Assembly (NCBI GenBank): GCA_025602915.1 | Contig: JAHLJZ010000011.1 | Span: 1 to 64,000 of the forward strand | Reading direction: 5' to 3' | Source: Paraphysoderma sedebokerense | Taxonomy: Eukaryota > Blastocladiomycota > Physodermatomycetes > Physodermatales > Physodermataceae | DNA length: 64,000 nucleotides | Shown here: positions 22,828 to 35,553 of the stretch, piece by piece | Numbering within the stretch: the stretch's first letter is position 1 | Layout: every line of letters begins with the position of its first letter | Notes under the pieces: model-generated | Told to the model about the DNA's origin: nothing | Databases searched by the model: none | Seen by the model: only the letters and a program-made list of their open reading frames with translations | Made by a program: the position numbers and the translations under genes

Positions 22828-23776
22828 TATTTTCTTCTGCTTGAGCTCATCAGGTTTTTCGAGCTAATTGCAATTAAAGAGCGGGAATTAATGTTACGAG
22901 CTATGGAATGCAACACCAGATAACAGACGATGTATACATACTCTCAACATCATCCAGACAGCTCCGGAAACAGAAAACAGAATAGGAATGACAGCCAGAG
23001 CATAAGCGAACTTGAAGTAATCGATCCAATACCGTGATAAAACGGCACCAGATGTACCAGCGACTTCATACCAGATATGGACAGTCGAGTCCATTCGCTT
23101 TAGCTTGGTCTCATCTCCGCCGACAATATCTTGCGGGATGACTCTTCTGATTAATTCGACAATTCCGTGAAATATTCCAACCAGAGGGAAAATCAGGAAC
23201 AGAATATAGGGGTTCCATTTACCGGGTTCTGCGGACGCAAGGGAAATTTCAGCTGTCAGTCTTTGATATCTCCGATAATAATCAAATATAAATTGTTACT
23301 CACGACTTGAGCTGAGGCCACCCTGTGTAAAACCTTCCATGAGGGGAATAGTAGCAATAATTCCTCCGAAAGCCCAGATGGAAACCGATAGTACTTTGCC
23401 GGTTGTATATCGTTTAATCAATGGGGCTACCATTAGAGAACCGATACACTGAGTAGCATAATTGATGGCTTGAAGAGTAGACCAAGTAGTATTCGGCTTA
23501 TGTGGTATACGACTGAGGGCGAGTTGAGAGATACATCCTGGAGATAAGAGAAAAGAAGCGCACTATCAGCAATCTATGAAAATACTAATAAACCCAATTT
23601 TCTGAACAGTCGCCCCATGAACACAATAGCGCCAAACTGCGAACTTATGATGTGCAATCATCGTGATCACTAACCTGACAACGTCTCGAGAGAAAACTTG
23701 TACAACATAATTCCAATGGTGTATATCATGAGATTTCTCTTCTCGAGGGCCGAGAAAGAGTTGAGCAGCGACGACA
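22756..23776 (-). CDS. MFS transporter, copy 1
   Basis: A multi-pass major facilitator protein of the fungal type. From ATG at 23776: MSSLLNSFSALEKRNLMIYT, then IGIMLYKFSLETLSG. After introns come YATQCIGSLMVAPLIKRYTT, SIWAFGGIIATIPLMEGF, WNPYILFLIFPLVGIFHGIV, then ELIRRVIPQDIVGGDETKLK, RMDSTVHIWYEVAGTSG and YALAVIPILFSVSGAVWMML. The substrate is unknown. The C-terminus is odd. Without splicing it stops at 22894; if GTATGT...TTAG is spliced it continues RLEKPDELKQKKIENG and runs on to 22756 in a second frame of the Trm2 exon. All of it from 22981 upward is repeated at 61073-61868. With only about six helices visible, it may be half-size, or its N-terminal exons may be missing. Confidence 0.7.
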
Positions 23777-25908
23777 TTCTTGCAAATACCAGAAAGCGAG
23801 AAGGAAGCGAACTTTGGCCGAACGGAGAGACAGCGACAGAATATTTAAATAAAAATTTTTCGGCGACGATGTCTATGAATGAAGCTTTATATACAGCTAA
23901 TCTCGATTTTTTTCCGGCTTGAGTCGAAATCAAAATTATTGTTCTGGGGCGGGGACGTGTCGCAAACGAATCGGGACGGAGGTCGTAACACGTTCCACCA
24001 GAATGTTTCCACTCCTCGGAGATTGAAACAAGGGCTATTCAAAACTGGTATTAGCCCCAATCTATATCAACGTCACCATCGTGGATACATTCTAGAAGGA
24101 AAGGCAGCCAATGGTCGTCAAGAAGAGGCTTACGAATCAGACTCTGAATCCTCATCCCCGCTCTTCGTGAGTCTATCGTCATGAATCCCGGGCATGGCTT
24201 GGTGAGGGCCAATCATAAATTTAAAGTCGCTTACATTAATTTAACATGGAGTCCACGCCTTACCATGCCACGGTACATCGGGGCAACTAACACTCTGGTG
24301 TAACAGGAATAAACTAATTTTGAGTTTTATAAATTGAACGTGTGTTGAACTTGAATTAGCCTGCGTCGAGACCGGACTGGGAAAACGTTCGCTGTCTGAT
24401 ACCTCTTGGGCGGGGGGTGAGGAGTCATCACTCCTCCAGAACGTATGTGTTTTTGAAATGTTACAGATCAGCGAGGTGCTGATATGCTACCGACATCACA
24501 GTGAGCTCATGAAGGTTGTCGAAGGGCCCAACTTTCTTCATGGACTTTTTTGTCTGACCAATGTAAGGAGATTGATAAGGTGTTTTTTCCGAAGGCTTTA
24601 CCAATTGGTCTGGTTCCATTGTGCGTATATTCTTTTATTCTATATTTTCATTTATGCGGTGTGATAAATATATTACTACCAAGTGTCTTTCACTCTGAAG
24701 CGTTTGCCAGTACACAATAGATACTATTTAAGCTGTGCACATAGAGTTTGTCTATATTTATGTGAAAGCAGGGCAATGATGTGGGGATTGCGAGTGGATT
24801 GTGGGGGTTAGAAACTTTGAAGTAAAACGTCCATGAAAAGGCTTTCCGTGGGGCGAGGGAATGCGGAGGCGCGCATGAAACAATGGCAAGATTTGGCAAT
24901 TGAGGTTTATTTTCATTTTGCTCCAGAGACAGTCATCTTGAACAGAGTTGGGACGAATACAAAGATGGCGAGGAGAGGCAGGACAAGGGTTTTGGCGTGG
25001 GAAGGAGGGAGTGTTGAGAATGGCGAAATAATATACGGTGATAATAGTCAGTGTTCGCCGGGTGCGCAGTTGAAAATTTGGTTGAGCCACACGGGTTGCT
25101 TATCTGCTGTTATCTGCAGCATCGTGCTCGCCCTGGATTGTCGCTCCCTCCTCTGCCATTCCACACCACACATTCCGATATCTATAGTTATACACTCCAG
25201 TACCATCCCATCCTACCCGCTATCCTCAAACTCCCTCTCCCCCCCACTCACTGCCCCCCCAAAAGTATGCATTGCAATGTCATCTCAGCCGCACACTCCA
25301 GAAAAGTTTCATCCAATCTCTGAACTATCTTCCGGCTTCAGAGACCTGGAATTTCTCAATCAACGGATAAGTTTATTGAGACCAGAGAGAGAACCCGCTA
25401 AAGAAAAGACAAGAGACAGATTGGGGTCCAGGAATCTACCCGCAATCGATAAAGACGATGCATCACCCACTACTCCCGCATTCACTGACTCATCCAAACC
25501 TGACCATGTCATCACCACAAGTTCGTTAATTTCAACTAAACAATTGCCAACAGCGGCAGAAAAGCTGAATAAAATGTCGTGGAGGTGGAAAAAGTTCTTT
25601 CTTGGTCCCATTTCCAAACTCAAAGACATGGATGCAGTCGTAGACACAGACATTCACAAACTATCGACTCACTCCTTACCTGGAAATTCAAGACAAAATG
25701 AATTGACCGAACAAAGCACACCTATTGTTGCTACTCCTGTTAAAACTACCATCGGCTTTAAACCCGCTCAGGTCGTAGAAACAAAAGCAGACTCGAGTAA
25801 AGACAAGGAATCTAGCAAAGGCCATGCAAGATCGAGGTCTTGGACAACGGCTTTTCAAGATGCTATTTCTGCCAAGTCATCTAATCCTGTACCTTCCCAG
25901 AATGATCC
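22981..25908 (+). repeat. 2.9-kb direct segmental duplication, copy 1
   Basis: Every stretch I compared between 22981-25908 and 61073-64000 is identical, at a constant offset of 38,092. The copy contains most of the MFS gene, its promoter and the first about 630 bp of the kinase coding region. The left breakpoint falls inside the last MFS exon. The right end lies beyond the window, so 2,928 bp is a minimum length. Confidence 0.93.
23777..25276. other. Divergent 1.5-kb spacer between MFS and kinase genes
   Basis: Promoter region for both genes, which are read away from it. Open frames on both strands (for example 23,879-24,184 and 24,758-25,090) lack recognisable domains and I treat them as chance. 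A C-rich tract occurs at 25,235-25,262 just before the kinase ATG. A frame that opens at 24,833 runs into the kinase frame, so a longer N-terminus is possible. Confidence 0.5.
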
Positions 25909-28900
25909 GTTACAAAAGATTGGAACCCAGAATACTTCCAGTGCGTCGGTTTTTTTTTTTGGCTGTTTAGATTTGAACACAGCTTCATGCTGACTCTTTC
26001 TATTTCCTATTTAAGGTAATCCATTTCCGGCTTCCAAAGATTCGGTTGCTGCAAGATCTCCCCTCCTGTCACCTACACAAGGTTACCCGGAGCCTCCTCC
26101 TCTCAATAATCCACCAAAATCACCCCTCCCAAACCTACCACCTCTCAAGATTGCTCCGCCAAAACTTTCGGTCGGTTTTGTCAATCCTCCTGTAAACAAC
26201 CTCGTATTACCCAATTCCATTCCCATACCAGCTCCAGCTCCAGTTCTGAGTTCGCCTTTGATGTCAGAATCTTTTCAATCTGCGCCTGGTTTAACTGTCG
26301 AATCTGGTTCGAGTTCTTATCAACGACACACCCTACCGCGAGTAAGCAATTCTTCGTCAAATTCGGCCACATCTCCTTCCAATGTTACAGCTTCGAAACC
26401 CATCCGACTTCCTAGACGGTCATCATCCACCACAGTTGTCCTGAAAAAATCAAACTCCTTGTCTCGGCGAGGTAGCACCAAGACTTCTTTGAAACGACCA
26501 TCCATCTTCCCCCAAAGTTCATCTTCGTCATTGTTCAGCTCATCTTCATCCAATTTACCCAGTCTTTCAACCTCTCTTTCATCCCCGTCCAGCAGTTTTA
26601 CCCCCACAACCCCCGCCTCTCAGTTTTTGTCTCAGTTTATGAACGCCAATCCTCAGGTCGGATCTCCTTCCCCATTGTCGGCTTCTTCTTCTCAGCCTCC
26701 ATGGGGCAGCCCCTCATGTCCGACATCTTCGTTGCCTTCAGCTGTGGACATTCGATCCAATAGGACCCAGCCACAAAGTGGCATATCAACTATGGGAAGC
26801 AGTCCAGCTGTCAGTTTTCTAGCGTCTTTTGCTGATTCACGTAGTCCGCAGGACGACACCTGGTGTAGTGTTTGGGAAGGAGGCTTTATCGTCGAGGAAG
26901 GTGATGAAGTCGGTGAATATGTTGTTGGTATGTTTTCAGTCTCCGTATCTTCTGTCCCGCTATATTATCGCTTAATCGAACTGACATAACACTATTTACC
27001 ATATCATATAGGTAAACAAATCGGCACCGGGACGTTTTCTTCTGTCCACGAAGCCTTCCTTCACAACTCAGAAACGAATACTACAGAAGTCTTTGCCCTC
27101 AAGGTAGTCTTAGACAAAGACAAAATACCCTCTCCAACACCAACGCATCCAGTTTCATTGCCCGGCTCATGGGATTCCGGTCAGAAGCGAGCCCGAACGA
27201 ATACACTGCCCTCATATTTGGGTCCACAAACTGCCCCGGCCATTCCATATCCCGATCCAATGGAGTCGATTGGTAAATCGGCGGTAGAAGGAAAGGACGA
27301 TAAATCTGATTTCTTCTCACCACTAGAGCACGAAATCGACCTTTGGAAAAACATCCATCATCCGCATTTGTTGGAATTGAAGGATGTCATAACTACTCCA
27401 GAGGCAATGTTCATTTTTTCAGAATATGTTACGGATGGAAACCTGTTAACGTTGGTTAATGAGTGGGATCGAATATGTTTTTCGACTCCTATCCATGGTG
27501 ATAAAGATGTTGCAAGTGATGGCATTCTAGACATTGGTGCAGAATGGATCAAGATAGCTAGGTCTATTAGTAGTCAGGGCCAACTAGATATTGATTCTAC
27601 AGCATTGGACGAAATCGACTTAGAGCAAATACAGGGATCTACTGGCAATTCTCTTTCTCCGAAGCCACCGAAATCCTCGCAGAAAAAGTTGTTGCCGTCA
27701 CACATTCGTCACCGACAAAAGTCACAGCAAACTGTTCGATTGACTCGATCCCAGTCAGTTTCGTTAGAATCGTTGGATGCTTTTAAATCGAGAAGAAGCA
27801 ATGGGTCACCCAAGGCGTCAGCACCGACGTCGTTTCCCTCTGTCAATTCATCATCTTCTCTCCATTCCGCCTCATCTAAATCACGTCATACTCGAACAAC
27901 TCTTGGGTTACCAGAATCATTCGCCCGTTCCATATTTTCTCAATTATCTGCAGCTATAAAGTACCTTCATGACGAAGTTGGAATACTCCACCGTGATCTA
28001 AAATTGGAGAATGTGCTATGTAGCTTTGAATGGGTAATAGTTTCGGTTTACATTGATCAAAATGGAAACGAGATCGATCCGCTAGAAATTCTAAACCTAT
28101 TGCCGCCCCTGTCCCCTATTTCTACCTCCAACGTACCCCCTTACAATTGTAATATCGACACAACGAAGCTGAGAAAGGTACTGAAGAGAAAACTACTCAA
28201 GGTTCATGTTAAACTATGTGATTTTGGATTGTCAGATTGGATCGAGCCTACGAAACAAAAACTTGTAGAGTTGGTTTTGAATATGCGTGGCGAGCCATTA
28301 CCGACTCCTACGACTTCGTCATTCACTACCTCAAATCCTGATGCGCAAGAATCTGAACTTCAAATGGTTCGAAACAACCCTATGTACACAACCCACCATT
28401 ACCTCGGTAACCTACTCCCAGCGAACAATCCGACTTGTTCGATACCATCGAAATCAAACTCCAGTAAGGCATGCACCGGTAGTAAATACGTTCACGAAGC
28501 AATGGGTAGTTTGGAATATTGCTCCCCAGAAGAATTAGCTCCTGACTGTGTTCTTGTTGAGAGGAACTCTCCTTATTCTTTGATGAATCCTTCGTCTATC
28601 CAAGACTCTATGAATTTACTGTCATCGCCCGACCATCCTTCCGTCGTAACATCGCCTTCGCAAGCGTCCATCGCCGCCCTAGAGAAATTAGTTACACGAT
28701 ACTTGACATCGAGTGAGATCTGGAGTCTTGGAGTCATATTGTACGCTTTGCTGACAGGGATGATGCCCTTTCAAGCTGAGTTTGAACCAAGGCTAGTCAA
28801 GCTCATCAGGGAGGGAAAGTATAATCCACTTCCAATTTGTGAGATTGATGAAACAGATAAAGAAGGGTTACAATGGATCAAAGACATTGTCGGTTGCGTA

Positions 28901-29344
28901 CCCGAAGAAAATTTGGGTGAATTGTTTAGCATTATTTATGAAGCCGATTGTGGCATGAAAGGATCGAAAGTGAATGATGAATTGAGTTTGAGCTCGAGTA
29001 GTAATGGAATGAAGAAATTGAAGGCTTCTCAATTGGAGACTGTGATGGAAACGACTGAAGAATATCGAACTACCCCATCACATTCTCGAAATCCATCGTT
29101 GACTATCGGAAAATCAAACGGTATTGTTAATGGAGCCACCAATTCGTTGAATCAAGATTCCAGTGTGCCACCAACGAAACGGAAGGTTACAAAGTTACCG
29201 CCACCAAGTCTTTTACATTTCCGCGATCATGATGGAAAGGTTACAGAAGAGGCGGCAAAAGTATTGAGCGGTTGCTTTGCTATTGATTGGAGAACTAGAT
29301 GGAATTGTGAAACCATTGAAAAGTGTGAATGGTTTAAAGTTTAA
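25277..29344 (+). CDS. Serine/proline-rich protein kinase with large inserts
   Basis: Three exons fit by frame and splice signals: 25277-25940, 26016-26937 and 27012-29344, about 1,305 residues. The first about 550 residues are Ser/Pro-rich and disordered, including PPLNNPPKSPLPNLPPL. The kinase domain then begins GEYVVGKQIGTGTFSSVHEA, with the second intron inside the glycine-loop strand. It continues with VFALKVVLDKDK, EHEIDLWKNIHHPHLLELKD, ILHRDLKLENVL, VKLCDFGLSDWIEP, GSLEYCSPEELAPD and IWSLGVILYALLTGMMPF, and ends with WRTRWNCETIEKCEWFKV. Catalytic residues are present, so it should be active. Long inserts sit after the ATP lysine, before the catalytic loop, between HRDLKLEN and DFG, in the activation segment and before the last helix. 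It looks CAMK-like; the exact family is not clear. The first 632 bp recur at 63369-64000. Confidence 0.85.
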
Positions 29345-29977
29345 GAACCGGCACTTCGATCTCGAATATGTCAAATAATCGGGTCACGATTTGATGTCGC
29401 CCGTTGGCAATAACTATTTCAAAGTTTTAAGTAGACGATTGATGTTGTGGTTGGTTGCTATTGCCTGTCGCTTATCTGTAATTAAAAGATTGATTGCCAA
29501 GGGACATGATTTCTATATATTTTGTAATATTAACTATGCATGGAGATACCTGTACTTTATTCTTTTCTCATTGTCCCTGGTAATGTAAGATAAACATGTT
29601 ATTTTAAGTATTAAATTGAATATTAGTGAATATCAACACGACTTGCATTTATTGAGTGAATAAGGCGTGCTAGTGTTACACTTGATTAAAATGCATAACT
29701 TTGTTGCCGACATTATACGGAGAGATTTAATATAATAAAGATAGTATAGGACTGATAAATATAAATATTATACATGTATTTTTTACAAAGGTGTGAATGT
29801 GAATATAACTATGTATCTTTTCATCTATGAAATTATATTGTCCGAGCATTACCTTTCACCAACCGTTGCATTTTCCAAACAATCACGAACTCCGCTGACC
29901 TTCGATCCCAAGGAATTCCATTTTCGTATCTCAATATCTCACATTTCGGCCCATCTGTTTCCCCAATACCACAAGCG
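29345..29977. other. AT-rich intergenic, no gene seen
   Basis: 633 bp holding the kinase 3' end and the SCYL1 promoter. Dense in A/T runs between 29,640 and 29,800. Confidence 0.5.
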
Positions 29978-32900
29978 ATGAGTTCTATCGTATCGTCGTT
30001 TATAAAGTCAACCGTTCAAAGTACTTTATCTCGAGTCGTTGGGCCTGGGAAGGACTTGCCAAACATCAATGTAGGCGAGAAAGTGGATGAAGTCGACGGG
30101 ATATGGAATCTTTATAGCGGGTTTAAAAGAGTAATTATAATATGTTTGGGTGTAATTAACTACAATGTGGGCTTACTTTGTACTTTGTGCTTTGAAATTC
30201 ATTGTAGGACGATAACACTCCTGTGACCATATTTATTTTCGATGTCGCTACCAAGAAAGAGAAATTACCGTTAGCTCAAAACGCATTCAAGAAGATAAAA
30301 ATGATTCGACATCCTGAATGTCTGAAATATATCGATGGCGTACAGGTTTTTATTATCTGTTCAATTCATCGACTCTATTAATGATTTTGGAGTTGTTGTG
30401 TTCTAACCAATGGCTTTTGGGTTTTGGGTAGACTGATTCGAATATTTATATCGTTACCGAGGCGGTGTCCCCGTTATCGACTTCATTGCAAAAGGATGGA
30501 AGAGACCCGAATTTATTGTTACTAGGTTTATTCAAGATTGCGGTGAGTGTGCTTTTTATCGCTCGGTTTTGAAACGTACGATTTAACGGATTTTACGTTT
30601 GCGGAATGGGTTTTAGACTGCGGTTCAATTCATCAATCGAGATTGTCAGTATATTCATGGTAATATTAAGCTATCTTCCATCTTTGTAACAAAATCGGGT
30701 GAATGGAAGTTGGGTGGCTTTGACATGGTCAGTTCGATGAAGGAAGATATGCCAATTATCACGGTAAGGAGGTTTTTGCTGATCGGTTGTGTGTACGGTA
30801 GATGCGGTATAGTGGTTGTGACTTACTTTTTTTATCCTTGGTAGAATTATGCCGGACTGATGCCTGATATGATGAGAATTTGTCCACCCGAAATCAGAAC
30901 ACACGGTTGGGCTGTTCTTCGAGAGTACGTTAGCTCTTTTAGTGATCCAGTATGGTTGTAGATATTTCCGTAGTCTGACTTAAGCGGATTATTTTATAGC
31001 CAAACTACCGTACATTCAACAGATTCGTGGCTCTACGCTGCCCTTGTAACCGAAGTTTACAACTATAGAGTCTCGGCACCAGATCAAGTGGGACAACAAG
31101 GCAATATTCCGCCCGATTTATATGCGCAGTTGCGATACTTTGCGGCCCCGAATCCGAGTATACGTCCAGACATGACATTATTCTTGGAAGTTGGACAACG
31201 AAAAAACGGTTACTTCAACGGTGACTTTATCAAGACTGTACTGTTTCTGGAGAACTGGAGTATAAAAGAAGCACACGAAAAAGATGCATTCATTAGGTGT
31301 GTTTTATATTTGCGATTAACTGTAGTGAATTGTCTGAAACTGATACGTGGGTTCTAGGAATATCGCCTCAGTGGTACAGGATTATCCTCAGGAGTTTTGT
31401 AAATTTAAAGTATTACCGCAACTATTGAGCGCATTGGAATACGGAGCAGGTATGTCCAAAGCAATCGTGAAACAGTTTTAGGATATCTCTTTAACAAACC
31501 GCAATCCCTTAGCACCTTCAAAAATCATCACCCCCATTCTCAAAATCGGACAAAGTTTATCGAAACCTGAATACGATCAGATCATTGTTAACGCATTAAT
31601 CAAATTGTTTGCTTCTCCTGATCGATCTATACGACTCAGTTTACTCGAATGTTTAGAAACGTTTATTGATCGATTAGACAATAAAGTTGTGAATGATAAA
31701 ATATTTGGAAGTATTGCAAGTGGCTTCTCGGATGTTGTACCACTGATAAGAGAACAGACAGTTAAAGCAATGTTGCTTGTGGCACCGAAAGTAGGTTATT
31801 GCCGCATTGTCCAATTTCCGCGAAGGACAACATGCTGACTTTGTTCCGATTAGTTGTCTGAACGAACGATAAATAATGACTTGTTACGCTACCTTGGCAA
31901 ATGTCAAGCGGATGAAGAACCAGGGATTAGAACGAATACTACAATCTGTTTGGGCAAAATCAGCAAACATTTGAGCGAATCGGTATTTAAAAAATTCTTA
32001 CCTTACTTTGTAAAACTGCTGTGACCTTTTTGCTAATTGTTATTTGTAGACAAGGAAAAAAGTATTGGTACCGGCCTTTGCGAGAAGTATCAGAGATCCT
32101 TTCCCACCCGCTAGACATGCTGGTTTGCTGGCGTTTATCGGTATGAGAAGCTTCTCTACCAGTGCCATGGCGAATGTATCAACGTCTGACCTGATTTGAC
32201 TTCATAGCGACTGCCGAGTATTACGATGCGGAAGATTTGGCGACCAAAATTGTTCCGTCAATTGCGCCGTGTACAATTGATACTGAGAAGTAAGGCACTT
32301 CAGTAATTCTGTCTGCATAGTTGAGTTCGGACATAACTCTACTGTAATAGATCCATCCGAACACAGGCGTTTAAAGCAATATCTGTGTTTATCAAGAAAC
32401 TTGAAACGATTGCAGAATCAATGCCTGAAACTGCCGCCCCGGTTCCGAATCCGAATCAACCTCAGCAATCATCAGTGCCTGGATCAGGCGTCCCTACCGC
32501 GGTTTCCTCTTCTGATAATTGGGGTTTTAACACTATCGCTAAGAAATTGACTGGAGTGAATTTAGATCAAGCTCCAGGATCTACCCCAACCCAGACGACT
32601 CTTGCGCCAACATCAGCCGTCCCTTCAGCGCAACCCAACACAACGTTTACGACACCAAGAAATGAAACCATACCGACTTTACCGCCACCGCCCGGTTCGA
32701 AAACGAATGTCGAGTTTGGAAGTTTTGGATTCACTAGTAAAACATATTCGTCCGTGTCGTCTGCCGTGGATGGTTGGGAAGATGATTTAGATTTGAATCA
32801 AATGCATAAAGGAATGGCATTGCCTAGTGGAAAAGATAAATCAGGATGGGAGGATGATGGTTGGGGTATGTCTTTTTGTTATTCAGTCTGTTCTATCTTC

Positions 32901-33323
32901 TTTTTCCGCGAATTAAACTGATCAATTGTCAAAAGAACCATTTGATTCTCCACCCAAGACGAACTTGGCTTCTCAATTCACTCAGCCTGCGGCACCGAAA
33001 CCTGATTTTCCGATTGACAGTTTATTTTCTATGAATAATAACGGAATGGGAATGAACAATAATTCGTCCACATTAAATAGCTTGGCTGGGTTGAACATGA
33101 ATTCAAGCGGTACTTCATCATCTTCGGGAATGCCCAATGGTATGTCAAGATGTCATTTGTTGTAAGACTTGATCAATTTGCTAACAAATGGTATTCTTTA
33201 TGGAAAATAGGTTGGGATGTAGATCCATGGGCTAGCACGGTCATGAACAATCCAGTAGGGAATAATAAATCACAGCAGAAACCACAGAAAAAGGGGGGTT
33301 TGGGGGCGGTGAGGACGTCATGA
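29978..33323 (+). CDS. SCYL1: SCYL1-type pseudokinase with HEAT repeats
   Basis: SCYL1 (yeast Cex1) works in COPI Golgi-ER traffic and tRNA export. ATG at 29978 gives MSSIVSSFIKSTVQSTLSRV. The kinase fold is degraded: VTIFIFDVATKKEKLPLAQN in place of the VAIK lysine strand, HGNIKLSSIFV instead of HRDLKxxN, and GGFDMV instead of DFG. This is typical of the family. HEAT repeats follow (about 31,380-32,370: LIKLFASPDRSIRLSLLECL, REQTVKAMLLVAPKLSE, PARHAGLLAFIATAEYYD). The tail is low-complexity with Pro/Gln/Asn runs, several Trp-Glu/Asp-Asp-Asp-like motifs (GWEDDLDLN, GWEDDGWG) and an Arg-rich end GGLGAVRTS at 33323. Around ten short introns are needed. The C-terminal motifs may bind coat proteins, as the short signals at the SCYL1 end do (inference). 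Confidence 0.85.
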
Positions 33324-33599
33324 GAGTAAACAAAAAATTTAAAATCCTGCATATGTGCATATTGTAACATATTTATTGTTTGTCAAAATTTTTCTTCAAT
33401 GAATGTGATTTTGGCATAAAAAGAAAGAGTGGGATTGGAACGCGTTCTGAGAGTTGAAATGATGCGCGAATTGAGCGGAGTCTCCCTCCTTTCGCTCCAC
33501 TCTGTTTTTTTATTTCCTCCCTCATTTATACTGTTACATTTGTGAATTCAATTCAGTGCTTGAAGCGCATTTTGATCACTCTTCATTTCGTCGGAATTA

Positions 33600-35553
33600 A
33601 TGGCCAAAGTCAAGGATATCCAGCCCAACACCGTCCGATCTCTCATAGCATTATGGGAATCGTCCATCTCTACTGCACCATCAACTACCCCAACATCAGT
33701 ATCAGCAAGACATCACAAAAGTACATCTCCGTCTCATACAGTTCTAGATCCATCTCAAACTTATCCTATCTCCTCGGTCCCTTCCTCTGAAGATTCCAAT
33801 AATGTAAAACTGTATACGTCAGAGAGAAGCGCGGCTGACTTGATGCTTACGGTTCACGAGACAGATAGAGTCGATATTGAAAAGGAGGAAGTACCATTAT
33901 CGGATTCTGGGAATTTCAAAAGAACCGATAGCGCGACTGAAGTATCTGCGACAGCGACTACAAATTCACCTACTCCAGATGACGATATACCTAGTGTGAA
34001 AAGTTTTAAAAGTGAAAGCGCGGAAGCTTTGTCTCAATCCAATCCTACCAATATCGAGAACCTTGAGCTTACAAAACAAAGTGAAATCACACTCTCTGAT
34101 GCTCAAGAATTTATTTGCGACAAAGTAGACGTCCCTGACAATGATAACCAAGAAGCAGACACTATCTCCGTGATGGAGCAACAAGAGATTGTTGAGGAAG
34201 ACAAAATAATCAACCAACCTCCCAAAGAAAGAGATTCCTTCGATAAAGACCCTATAGATGATAAAACTATTTGCGAAAAACATAGCCAAGAAAGTTTCTC
34301 AACTCAAAGTTTGCGAGAAGAAACAACTGTTTGCGAGCCATCCAGTCTAAAACGTGAAATTGCGCGTCACGAATCGTTTTTTGCCTTACAAGATCCAAAG
34401 AAAGCGGAACCACAAGAGCAGGCTCAGCGGAGACAATTTCATCAGAGCTTCATTGGTAAACTTTTTTCTTAGCTTGCAAACTATTGTATGTATATGTGAC
34501 ATGGAGCAACTAATATCGTCTCTCTTAAGACCACGTCGTTCAACTCAACATATCTCAGAAACGCCTACGAGGTTTATCGCGATGGTTTTTCCATACCGTG
34601 AACGGTATAACTATCCCAAAACAAAGTCTGGGTAACATTTGGTTGGAATATCATTCCACTGAACTCGCCAAAGCTATTTGTCTCGCGGACCAAAGCGTGT
34701 GGAATAATGTTGGATTGGATATAGTTAACGGTGCCCTACCAACAGAGACATCAACAATCGTTAGCGAACAGTTTAACAAGGTTTGTTGTACATCTCCATT
34801 AATCTGACCTGTTTTCGGATATGAATTTAATCGCTATCAATCATTTGTAGATTGTCAGGTCGATAAGTAAAAGTTTAGAGAATCCTATCCCGACTGAAAC
34901 AAAAGTATTGATTGTAGAAAAGGTCATTCGAGTAGCGGAGGTACTTTCATTCTCTTACTTTCATTTCTCTCTATGTTTGATGACCGCGGTTTAACATTTG
35001 ATCATAATTGTCATAAGAAATTACTGCGTTTGAACAATTTCTCTGCTGTCACAGCAATATCAGCTGCTTTGCAGTCTCCCCAGATAGAGAAGCTAAAAGC
35101 GGTTTGGAACAAAGTCGCACTTACAGGTTTGGGTTTTCCCAGTTATCACCTTATACTCATCTCCGTCTTAATTTCATCCTGCGTGTCCAGAGAAAGCCGC
35201 TCTTAAACGACTCGTAACGATAACCCACCCGCAGGGCAACTTTCACGGGATCAGAATACGAATGGATGAATGTCTTCAAAAGGGGAAGCCAATGATTCCA
35301 TTCCTAGGTAGGCGTCTTCTACTGTTACAATACCATTGTCAACCTTCATCCCTCTGACTGTTAGCTTGATTCGTCATTTCATTCAGTTCCGTACTTAAAG
35401 GACTTGATTTACGGGCAAGAAGCAGAAGGATTGGATATATCGACGGATACATGCGCTGTAGTGTCGCAATTTGAATCTCTGAAAAGAATACCGAAGTATC
35501 GGTTTACTGTTACCTCTAGGGCTTTACAATCAGTCAACTGGATGGGAGAATAG
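33600..35553 (+). CDS. RasGEF (CDC25-domain) protein
   Basis: Exchange factors of this type load GTP on Ras or Rap. ATG at 33600, then about 290 residues of acidic, Ser/Thr-rich sequence in one exon. The RasGEF catalytic domain follows over several short exons: ELAKAICLADQSVWNNVGLD, IVSEQFNKIVRSIS, LIVEKVIRVAE, LNNFSAVTAISAALQSPQIE, KLKAVWNKVALTEKAALKRL and PMIPFLVPYLKDLIYGQEAE. The Asn-Asn-Phe and PxIPFxxxYLxDL motifs are diagnostic. Stop at 35551-35553. No separate REM (RasGEF N) domain was recognised. The target GTPase cannot be told from sequence. Confidence 0.82.

Noticed and set aside
24833-25276. Upstream extension of the kinase frame beginning MKRLSVGRG
   Set aside because: The composition changes sharply, it crosses C-rich promoter-like sequence, and ATG 25277 has a better context. 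A longer form is not excluded.
22981-25908. Transposon as cause of the duplication
   Set aside because: No terminal repeats, target-site duplication, transposase or poly-A tail at the visible breakpoint.
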